Assembly: GCA_023441125.1 (NCBI GenBank)
Contig: JAEZQV010000256.1
Coordinates: 1 to 13,602 of the forward strand
Origin: Bacillota bacterium
Lineage (GTDB): Bacteria > Bacillota_C > Negativicutes > Sporomusales > Sporomusaceae
Direction of reading: 5' to 3'
Length of the DNA: 13,602 nt
The notes below the pieces were generated by a model that was not told where the DNA came from, made no database searches, and was given only the letters and a program-made list of their open reading frames with translations. Shown here piece after piece: positions 7,368 through 13,602 of this stretch. A program made the position numbers and the translations under genes. The stretch's first letter is position 1. Each line of letters begins with the position of its first letter.

Positions 7368-8690
7368 TCAAGCCTTCAAAGTATCTCCCTTGGTTTTAAT
7401 CTCCAGATCCTTGGCCGGAATAAGCAAAACCGAGATCGTGGCAAATAGGGCAAAACCGGCTAACACATACATACCGGCCGAGGTTGAGCCGGTTGCATCC
7501 TTTAAAAAGCCTACGGCATAGGGGCCGAAAAAACCGCCCAGATTACCGACCGAATTGATAATGCCGATACCGACCGCCGCTGTGCCCTCACTCAAAAAGG
7601 AACTGGGCAAGGTCCAAAAGGTGCCGACAAAGCTGTATATGCCGGCCGTACTAATACAAATAAACAGCATAGCTAACCATAAGTCTTTCGTCAGCGTCAG
7701 GGCAATTAAACCGAAGAAGCTGAAAAGAATCGGCAAACCTACGTGATAACGCCGCTCCAGCGTTTTGTCCGAGTGCCTGGCTACCAGCACCATGGCAATT
7801 ACACCAACAATGTACGGTAAGGTTGAAATGAGGCCGATTTGAAAATTGGTGAGTACCTGGGACAAGGCCCGCAGGATTTGTGGTATCCACATGCCCAGAC
7901 CATATAAGGCAATGATATAGCAAAGATATGGGAACGAAATATACCAAACCCGCTTTTGACGGAATACAGCCCATTTGGAAACCTGCATTTTCTGTTTTTT
8001 GGCTTCATGTTCCCGGCCTAGTTCCGCCGTCAGCCAGTCTTTTTCCGCGGGTGTCAGAAACTTCGCCTGCTCAGGCCTGTCAGTCAATACAAAAAAGGTA
8101 GTTATACCCAGCAGCACTGCCGGTATGCCTTCAATAATAAACATCCAGCGCCAGCCCGCCATGCCGTACCAGGTAACATTGTCCATAATCCAGGTCGAAA
8201 GCGGTCCGGTTACAATATTGGAGATAGCCATCCCGCACATAAACAGCGAGATTGTCCGCCCCAAATGCTTGGCGGGAAACCACAGTGTCAAATATAGAAT
8301 CATACAGGGATAGAAACCGGCTTCCGCCACTCCGAGCAGGAAACGCCAGATTGCCAGATGGGTTACCGTGTCGGAAAAACCGGTAAAGATGGTCACTATA
8401 CCCCAGCTGACAAGTATCCGGGTAATCCAGATACGGGCGCCGACTTTATGCATAATGACATTGCTCGGTACTTCGCAAAAGAAATAGGAGATAAAGAAAA
8501 TACCGGCAATCATGCCAAAAGCGCTGGCGCTGATACCAAGCTCCTTATTCATCTGCAATGCGCCAAAACTGATACAAAGCCTGTCCATCATGGATACGAC
8601 GTATAACAGCATAATGTAAGGCACAATGCGCCAGCGCAGCTTCGTCATAAGTTGTTCCTGCATTTCTTCCGTAAATGCTGTGTTACTCAT
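7368..8690 (-). CDS. ACS-family MFS organic/sugar-acid transporter (copy 2)
   Basis: This 440-residue, 12-helix protein is a paralogue of the transporter at 5675-7000. It keeps VPSNVIMHKVGARIWITRI, EAGFYPCMILYLTLWFP and WRWMFIIEGIPAVLLG. ATG at 8690 is preferred over the ATG at 8696: GGAGG then sits 6 bases ahead instead of touching the start, and the N-terminus aligns residue for residue with its paralogue. In helix 1 the usual DRxNIGFA reads DRLCISFG (36-43), so the conserved asparagine is cysteine. This may mark a different substrate from copy 1. It follows the LarA-like gene at 8792-10054 by about 100 bases, with no clear terminator in that gap, and is probably co-transcribed with it. Confidence 0.9.
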   Translation of the reverse strand: MSNTAFTEEMQEQLMTKLRWRIVPYIMLLYVVSMMDRLCISFGALQMNKELGISASAFGMIAGIFFISYFFCEVPSNVIMHKVGARIWITRILVSWGIVTIFTGFSDTVTHLAIWRFLLGVAEAGFYPCMILYLTLWFPAKHLGRTISLFMCGMAISNIVTGPLSTWIMDNVTWYGMAGWRWMFIIEGIPAVLLGITTFFVLTDRPEQAKFLTPAEKDWLTAELGREHEAKKQKMQVSKWAVFRQKRVWYISFPYLCYIIALYGLGMWIPQILRALSQVLTNFQIGLISTLPYIVGVIAMVLVARHSDKTLERRYHVGLPILFSFFGLIALTLTKDLWLAMLFICISTAGIYSFVGTFWTLPSSFLSEGTAAVGIGIINSVGNLGGFFGPYAVGFLKDATGSTSAGMYVLAGFALFATISVLLIPAKDLEIKTKGDTLKA

Positions 8691-8791
8691 TCTCATCCTC
8701 CTCGTTTGCTTGTGGCCGTCTAGCCAGACTCAGCCATTACTGCGGTTGCCGGCAGCTACTGACTGCACCCGCGAAATTCTTAAAAAATTTA

Positions 8792-10054
8792 CTACAACAG
8801 ATTGCCGGCAGCATCAAATTGCATGGCCACAGGCTGGCCTATTATTTCCAGCTGATCATTCGCGGCGGCTGCGGGCAGCAGTGTTTCGGAAATTTCCAAT
8901 TCGCTGATTTGCAAAGTATTTTTGATTCTGACTACCTTGTGCTGACCGGGTTCAACACATACGCAGGTTTTTATCGCCACGGCGATTGCTTCCCGGTCGG
9001 TGTCCAGCGTCATGGGGATTTTCACCGTGGCCAACACAATTTTTGAGGTAAAGGCATTCATATACCCTTTTTTATAATCGATTTTTGCGACCAGTTTCCG
9101 CGTGGTTATATCCGCCATTCCCACGCCCAGCGCATTACCGTGAGTTTCGGGCGTAAGATCAAGCGCTACAAGCCGCTGATAATCCAGGTGGCTCTTTATG
9201 TCGACGGCGTAGCGCCCGGTAATGTTGGGGTCCATACCGTCCCCGCTGATGTTTTTCCCCAGTTGATCCACAATCAGAACATCAAACTTAGTAAATGGTA
9301 TCTTCGGCATTAGTGCAAAGGCCTGCTGCAAAAGTTCGGGCTCCCGTTTCTCTATTAGCTTTTGCGGGATGGCTTCAATAATTGCCGGCCGGTCATGGGC
9401 ATTTTCCACAATCGCCAGACCAAACAAAACCGGCAGTTTGCTGCATACCTGCACATAGGCGGCGTGCAGCAGCGCGCCAAAACCAGCGACACTGAAACGG
9501 GAATGCAAGGCATCCGCGCCCCGCTGTTTGCCGGCACCAATTGTCAGCATTTTTATAATACCACTCTCGCACCGGTAGCGGAATGCGGTATGGGCTTTAA
9601 CCCGGCCAATGGGGATAATGCCGTCGGCCTTGGCCGCATGCCGGTCAAAGTAGACCGGCAGTCCTGAACTTGCCTGGCCCAACTCAACGGTATCCATTGA
9701 GGACATAATGGGCGCCCCGGCACGTTCTTCGGTTATACCCAAACTGTTTAATACTTCAATTTGGCCTGCGGCGGTAGCACCGCCGTGACTGCCCATGGCC
9801 GGTACAAGAAATGGCGCCGCCCCCCTTTTTTTCAGTTCTGCTACCGTTAAGGCCACGATCTCGTCGATTCTGGCTATGCCGCGGCTGCCAACCAAAATGG
9901 CAATGCGCGCCCCGGCCTTGATCAACGGAGCGATTTCCGGCCGGGAAAACTGCTCAGCCATGACGGAGTGTAAATCACGCAGTTCAGCAGCGGCGAATTT
10001 CTGCCGGACTTTAATCATGTTAGGCAAAGGTAAATCCACATAATCTTCGAACAA
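8792..10054 (-). CDS. Divergent LarA-like nickel-pincer isomerase
   Basis: This protein of about 420 residues is distantly related to LarA and to the larA gene at 4177-5466. Equivalent motifs, in order, are GSRGI (R58), MGSHGGAT (H90), RVKAHTAF (H155), GIIKML (K168, candidate cofactor lysine; K176 is the alternative) and ALH (H184). Spacing between these motifs resembles LarA, but the surrounding sequence differs strongly, so the substrate probably differs too. TTG at 10052-10054 is preferred over the longer GTG start at 10072, because GGGAGG lies 8 bases ahead of TTG and would otherwise be inside the gene. The protein keeps the signatures of nickel-pincer isomerases whose substrates are mostly unknown. 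It begins a LarA-transporter-transporter block after a 212-base spacer. Isomerase activity is inferred from family membership. Confidence 0.78.
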   Translation of the reverse strand: MFEDYVDLPLPNMIKVRQKFAAAELRDLHSVMAEQFSRPEIAPLIKAGARIAILVGSRGIARIDEIVALTVAELKKRGAAPFLVPAMGSHGGATAAGQIEVLNSLGITEERAGAPIMSSMDTVELGQASSGLPVYFDRHAAKADGIIPIGRVKAHTAFRYRCESGIIKMLTIGAGKQRGADALHSRFSVAGFGALLHAAYVQVCSKLPVLFGLAIVENAHDRPAIIEAIPQKLIEKREPELLQQAFALMPKIPFTKFDVLIVDQLGKNISGDGMDPNITGRYAVDIKSHLDYQRLVALDLTPETHGNALGVGMADITTRKLVAKIDYKKGYMNAFTSKIVLATVKIPMTLDTDREAIAVAIKTCVCVEPGQHKVVRIKNTLQISELEISETLLPAAAANDQLEIIGQPVAMQFDAAGNLL

Positions 10055-10080
10055 AACAGTGACCTCCCACACCCTTATGC

Positions 10081-10128
10081 TTATTCAGCTAACTGTTTGT
10101 AAAGCAAATCCTCCCCGTGCAACGCCAT
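10081..10128 (-). other. Possible 15-residue upstream ORF in the isomerase leader
   Basis: ATG at 10126-10128 opens a 15-codon frame, MALHGEDLLYKQLAE, that stops at 10081, 26 bases before the isomerase start. AGGG three bases ahead is only a weak ribosome binding site. The same frame stays open a further 26 codons upstream without a good start. The rest of this 212-base spacer (10055-10266) holds only the hairpin at 10222-10250 and no convincing promoter. Confidence 0.15.
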
Positions 10129-10221
10129 AAACCCTATTGGCCGGGAAACGGCTGCCAACGCAAAGCCGCTTTTGAATATTCCGATTTTTTCGCTTATTAA
10201 AAAGAGTCAACCGCCAGGCAA

Positions 10222-10250
10222 GGCCCCTTACCTGTGCAGGTAAGGCGGCC
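10222..10250 (-). terminator. Strong hairpin after the panB paralogue, weak or attenuating terminator
   Basis: CCTTACCTG and CAGGTAAGG form a 9-bp perfect inverted repeat (about 8 bp with a realistic loop), extended by GGCC/GGCC across one bulged base. It begins 17 bases past the stop codon of the gene at 10267-11118. On the minus strand the first T-run, CTTTTTAAT, comes about 20 bases after the stem, too far for a textbook terminator. It may act as a processing or mRNA 3'-end stabilising structure, or as a partial terminator that sets lower expression of the genes after it. Confidence 0.4.
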
Positions 10251-10266
10251 GCGCCCCGCAGCCAGC

Positions 10267-11118
10267 TTACTTTTCCAGGGCTGCTAAAAATTCTTTTATT
10301 TCCGTTTCACTCATTTTATAGGCATGCTCGGTGTCGACAGGAAACTGACCCTGCCTCACTTCTTGGGTGTACTCGGCAAAGGCCTTGACCAGCACCTCGC
10401 CCACATTGGCATATTTTTTAACGAATTTGGGTGTAAAGTTATCGTACATCCCCACCATATCAGCATAAATTAACAGCTGGCCATGGGTATAGGAACCGGC
10501 GCCGATTCCCAGGATGGGGATGCCGGCTTTTTCGGTTATGGCTTTGCCTACCACCGGCGGCACGCCTTCTACCAGAATGCTGAAGGCCCCGGCTGCCTCA
10601 ATGATCCGGGCCTGGTCCACAATTTTCATCGCGGCGGCCGCACTGCGGCCCTGGGCTTTATAGCCGCCGATTTGCCCCATGAACTGCGGCGTTAAACCGA
10701 TATGCCCCATGACCAAAATGCCGGCCTGCTGAATGGCCCTGACCCGGCTGGCGATCATTTCCCCGCCGCCTTCCAGCTTGATGCAGTCCACCAGCGCTTC
10801 TTTCACCAGGCGGCCGGCATTGGCTACCGCTTCCTCATCGGATTTCTGGTAGGACATATAAGGCATATCGCCGACAATAAAGGTGTTGGGCGCGCCGCGA
10901 CGGACGGCCTGGCAATGGCGCACCATGTCGTCCATGGTCACCGGAAAGGTAGTGTCATAACCCAGAGTCACCATGCCGAGGGAATCGCCTACCAGGATCA
11001 TGTCCACACCGGCTTTTTCCTGCATTTTGGCCGTGAGATAATCGTAAGCCGTTAAATAGACGATTTTTTCGCCTTTCTCCACCATTTGGGCAAAATCATT
11101 GATTGTTTTTTTCGCCAT
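10267..11118 (-). CDS. panB: PanB-type hydroxymethyltransferase, paralogue 1
   Basis: This 283-residue protein belongs to the PanB family, which transfers a hydroxymethyl group from methylene-tetrahydrofolate to 2-oxoisovalerate, making ketopantoate. The metal and catalytic residues are present: D45 in LVGDSLG, D84 in VGDMPY, K114 and E116 in IKLEGG, H139 in GHIGLTPQ and the catalytic E184 in LVEGVP. The GIGAG loop (204-208) is normal, but the usual DGQ that follows is HGQ, and LECVP reads VEGVP. ATG at 11118 is preferred over GTG at 11127, because GAGG then sits 8 bases ahead. It lies 28 bases after paralogue 2, so they are co-transcribed. panC, panD and panE are absent. Pantothenate synthesis is possible, but the tandem paralogue and the neighbours suggest a catabolic or one-carbon role. 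Confidence 0.88.
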   Translation of the reverse strand: MAKKTINDFAQMVEKGEKIVYLTAYDYLTAKMQEKAGVDMILVGDSLGMVTLGYDTTFPVTMDDMVRHCQAVRRGAPNTFIVGDMPYMSYQKSDEEAVANAGRLVKEALVDCIKLEGGGEMIASRVRAIQQAGILVMGHIGLTPQFMGQIGGYKAQGRSAAAAMKIVDQARIIEAAGAFSILVEGVPPVVGKAITEKAGIPILGIGAGSYTHGQLLIYADMVGMYDNFTPKFVKKYANVGEVLVKAFAEYTQEVRQGQFPVDTEHAYKMSETEIKEFLAALEK

Positions 11119-11146
11119 GTCTGACACCTCTTTATATAAAAATTTA

Positions 11147-11980
11147 CTAGTACAAGCGTTTTAAATCCTCGTCGTTCATGGTAAAGCAGTGTTTCTCCTC
11201 CGGAAAAGTTCCGTCGTCAATCTCTTTGCACCAGGTATCAAATACTGCCACCATCTGGGGCCCCATCTGCGCATATTGCTTAACAAATTTCGGCACAAAC
11301 TTGTCAAAAATGCCGACCAGGTCATAGGCGTTGAGGTTATGGCCATTGCAGTCCTTGCCGCCGCCCACGCTGATGGTCGCGCATTTGACCCGCTCGGTAA
11401 TGAGCTTGCACAGACTGGCCGGCATGCATTCCAGCACCATGGCAAATACACCGGCATTGTCGATGGCTATGGCATCCTGCATGAGTTTCTCCGCCGCTGC
11501 GGCACTTTTGCCCTGCACTTTAAAGCCCCCCATCATAGCGGCCGTCTGCGGCGTCAGACCAATGTGCCCCATAACCGGAATACCGGCATCCACTACCGCT
11601 TTGACGGTGTCGGCAATTTTACTGCCGCCCTCCATCTTCACACAATCGGCGCCGGCCTTTAAAAGCGTACCGGCATTGCGAATTGCTTCGTCCTTATTAA
11701 TCTGGTAGGACAGAAAAGGCATGTCACCGACGACAAAGGTATTGGGGGCTCCCCGGCGGACCAGCTTGAGGTGATACAGTATATCCTCCAGGTTTACAGG
11801 TATGGTGCCGTCATGACCCTGGATTACCATCCCCAACGAATCGCCGACTAAAATAAGTTCGGCGGCAGAGCGGTCTACAAGATTGGCCATGGGATAATCA
11901 TACACGGTAATCATTTTGAACTTCTTACCATTGGTTTTGGTTGCAAGAATCTCAGGAATTGTTATCTTGGTCTTTGCCAT
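11147..11980 (-). CDS. PanB-type hydroxymethyltransferase, divergent paralogue 2
   Basis: This 277-residue PanB-family protein keeps D47 (LVGDSLG), D86 (VGDMPF), K115 and E117 (VKMEGG), H139 (GHIGLTPQ) and E184 (VLECMP), so the folate-dependent aldol chemistry is probably intact. It departs from the family near the active site: the near-invariant IGIGAG reads ISVGGG (203-208), and the following DGQ is NGH (212-214) within NGHNLNAYD. The IPT before that loop is also lost (KCAT). Such changes suggest another 2-oxo acid than 2-oxoisovalerate. ATG at 11980 has an excellent AAAGGAGGAG site 7 bases ahead and yields the usual MAKTKIT N-terminus; an open frame further upstream overlaps the ilvD end and is ignored. 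It sits 37 bases after the dehydratase gene. The two PanB copies might form a mixed oligomer, but this is speculation. Confidence 0.87.
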   Translation of the reverse strand: MAKTKITIPEILATKTNGKKFKMITVYDYPMANLVDRSAAELILVGDSLGMVIQGHDGTIPVNLEDILYHLKLVRRGAPNTFVVGDMPFLSYQINKDEAIRNAGTLLKAGADCVKMEGGSKIADTVKAVVDAGIPVMGHIGLTPQTAAMMGGFKVQGKSAAAAEKLMQDAIAIDNAGVFAMVLECMPASLCKLITERVKCATISVGGGKDCNGHNLNAYDLVGIFDKFVPKFVKQYAQMGPQMVAVFDTWCKEIDDGTFPEEKHCFTMNDEDLKRLY

Positions 11981-12017
11981 AATTTTTCTCCTCCTTTGGT
12001 TTATTGCTTTGCAAACC

Positions 12018-13602
12018 TTATTTAAACACAGCGCCGGCCATGGCTGATGATACCATCCTGGCATAGCGTTCTAAATAACTGCCTTTAATTACGTGATCCT
12101 GTTTGACAGGCTTCCAGGCGGCTTTGCGCCGGGCCAGCTCCTCGTCGGCAACATGCAGGTGAATGGTGCCGTGGATAATATCAATTTCAATCAGGTCGCC
12201 TTCCTCAATAAGAGCAATGGGTCCCCCTTCGGCCGCCTCGGGCGAAACGTGGCCGACAGCGGCCCCGGCCGTGGCACCGGAAAAGCGTCCGTCGGTTACC
12301 AAGGCTACCTCTTTGGACAGGCCCATACCGACAATCGCCGCCGTAGCCGTGAGCATTTCCCGCATACCCGGGCCGCCTTTCGGCCCTTCATACCTGACTA
12401 CCACCACGTCGCCGGGTTTAATCTGCCCGCCGTAGATAGCCGCGACCGCCGGTTCCTCCTGGTTAAAAATTCGGGCCGGCCCTTTGTGATGATACATTTC
12501 CGGCACCACGGCCGCGCTCTTGCAGACCGAGCCTTCCGGGGCCAGGTTGCCATAGAGGAGCTGCAGGCCGCCTTTGGCCGAGTAGGGATTGTCCATCGGC
12601 CTGATGACCGTACTGTTTATTACTTTGGCCGCCTGGACGTTCGCGGCCACCGTTTCTCCCGTCACCGTCAGGGCACTTTTGTGCAAAAGCCCGTGCTGAC
12701 ACAGCTGGTTCATAACCGCCGTTATGCCGCCGGCATGGTGGACATCGGCCGGATAGTGGCCATTGTTTGCCGGCTTGATCTTTACAAGGTGCGGAACTTT
12801 TTGAGCCAGTTCGGCAAAGCTGTTGATGTCAAAGTCAATTTCGGCCGTTTTCGCCAGGGCGGTTAAATGGAGGATGGTATTGGTGGAGCCGCCGATTGCC
12901 AGGTCGACGGTGATTGCATTTTCAATGGCTTCTTTGGTTACAATCTGGCGCGGTAAGATGGACTTATTATAAAGCTCCATAATCTTCATCCCGGTCTGTT
13001 TGGCTAAAGCCAGCCTGCGGCCGGTACCGGCCAGGCAGGTAGCTCCCGGCAGGCACATCCCCAGGGCCTCGGTCAGGAAATTCATCGTGTTGGCCGTTCC
13101 CAAAAGGTTACAGGCACCACAGCCCGGCAATGCATCTCTTTCTCTTCTGGCTAATTCCTCACGGGTGATAATACCGCGGGCCACATCACCCTGCGCAGCC
13201 ATTAAGTCGGTATAGCCGATTTCCTGGCCGTCAACACAGCCGGTAGCCATCGGCCCGCCGCTGATCATAATTGCCGGAATGTTGAGCCGTACCGCGGCCA
13301 TGAGTAAACCTGGCGTAATTTTGTCACAGTTGGTGATCAGCACCATGGCATCATACTGGTGAGCGTTTACCATGCACTCCACCGAGTCACAGATCAGCTC
13401 CCGGCTCGCCAGCGGATAATGCATACCGTAATTTCCCTGCGCTATACCGTCGCAGATGCCGATGGTCGGAAATTCAATCGGCGTTCCCCCGGCGGCGATA
13501 ACGCCTTCCCGCACCGCTTTGGCGATGCTGTCCAAATGCAGATGGCCGGGCATCGTCTCATTCTGCGTATTAACAATAGCCACCAATGGCTTATCCAAGT
13601 CC
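12018..13602 (-). CDS. ilvD: IlvD/Edd-family dihydroxy-acid dehydratase, N-terminus outside the window
   Basis: The visible 527 residues lack only the first few dozen of a typical 550-560. IlvD/Edd enzymes dehydrate 2,3-dihydroxy acids to 2-oxo acids with an iron-sulfur cluster. Seen in order: IVNTQNETMPGHLHL, GICDGIAQG, SRELICDSVE, TNCDKITPG (cluster cysteine), PGCGACNLLGTANTMN (second cluster cysteine region), IGGSTNTILHL, RFSGATAGAAVGHVSPEAAEGG near the C-terminus. MPGH replaces the TPCN cysteine of [2Fe-2S] types, so an oxygen-sensitive [4Fe-4S] cluster is likely. GACNLLGTANTMN and SGATAGAAVGH differ from the usual IlvD GMFTANSMN and SGATRG forms, so a sugar-acid substrate is possible. 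If it is true IlvD, its product 2-oxoisovalerate would feed PanB directly. It heads the visible operon and its promoter is outside. Confidence 0.85.
   Translation of the reverse strand, partial: DLDKPLVAIVNTQNETMPGHLHLDSIAKAVREGVIAAGGTPIEFPTIGICDGIAQGNYGMHYPLASRELICDSVECMVNAHQYDAMVLITNCDKITPGLLMAAVRLNIPAIMISGGPMATGCVDGQEIGYTDLMAAQGDVARGIITREELARRERDALPGCGACNLLGTANTMNFLTEALGMCLPGATCLAGTGRRLALAKQTGMKIMELYNKSILPRQIVTKEAIENAITVDLAIGGSTNTILHLTALAKTAEIDFDINSFAELAQKVPHLVKIKPANNGHYPADVHHAGGITAVMNQLCQHGLLHKSALTVTGETVAANVQAAKVINSTVIRPMDNPYSAKGGLQLLYGNLAPEGSVCKSAAVVPEMYHHKGPARIFNQEEPAVAAIYGGQIKPGDVVVVRYEGPKGGPGMREMLTATAAIVGMGLSKEVALVTDGRFSGATAGAAVGHVSPEAAEGGPIALIEEGDLIEIDIIHGTIHLHVADEELARRKAAWKPVKQDHVIKGSYLERYARMVSSAMAGAVFK

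Noticed and set aside
10267..11980. Standard pantothenate biosynthesis operon
   Set aside because: panC, panD and panE are absent, panB is duplicated and diverged, and the neighbours are hydroxy-acid isomerases and transporters.
11981..12064. N-terminal extension of PanB paralogue 2 by 28 residues
   Set aside because: It would overlap the end of ilvD, and the ATG at 11980 has an excellent ribosome binding site and the family's usual N-terminus.
12093..12866. 257-codon plus-strand open frame opposite ilvD
   Set aside because: It is antisense to a clear IlvD-family gene, has no family signature, and no ribosome binding site; a GC-driven shadow.

Overview
All ten genes lie on the minus strand and are transcribed from right to left. 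The window suggests an anaerobic, low-oxygen Firmicute, most likely a Negativicute of the Sporomusa/Pelosinus type. This is inferred from strong GGAGG ribosome binding sites, roughly 50% GC, nickel-pincer (LarA-type) enzymes, a dehydratase that appears to be the [4Fe-4S] kind, and a cupin-PocR-LytS/YesM sensor kinase. There is no rRNA, 16S or marker gene to prove it. No tRNA, rRNA, CRISPR array or transposase was seen.

Layout in transcription order. (1) A metabolic block: an IlvD/Edd-family dehydratase (12018-13602, N-terminus cut by the window edge), then two tandem but diverged PanB-type ketopantoate hydroxymethyltransferase paralogues (11147-11980 and 10267-11118). (2) After a 212-base spacer with a hairpin, a divergent LarA-like nickel-pincer isomerase (8792-10054) and two paralogous ACS-family organic/sugar-acid MFS transporters (7368-8690 and 5675-7000), separated by a 367-base non-coding stretch that looks like dispersed repeat material. 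(3) A probable terminator, then a candidate promoter with two 21-bp-phased direct repeats ahead of a canonical LarA homologue with all nickel-pincer residues (4177-5466). (4) A good promoter, then a regulatory block: a DHA1-type MFS protein that seems to start at ATT (2841-4010), a soluble cupin-PocR-histidine kinase (1215-2762), and a YesN-type response regulator (1-1176, C-terminus cut).

How they may work together (inference): the kinase/regulator pair would sense a cytoplasmic small ligand and switch on uptake by the ACS transporters. LarA-type enzymes would invert C2 of a 2-hydroxy acid, the IlvD-like enzyme would dehydrate a 2,3-dihydroxy acid to a 2-oxo acid, and PanB-like enzymes would exchange a hydroxymethyl group between the 2-oxo acid and tetrahydrofolate. 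One concrete hypothesis is non-phosphorylated tetronate (threonate/erythronate) breakdown through 4-hydroxy-2-oxobutanoate to pyruvate plus methylene-tetrahydrofolate. No panC, panD, panE, larB, larC or larE is present, so neither a standard pantothenate operon nor a standard lactate-racemase operon explains the set.
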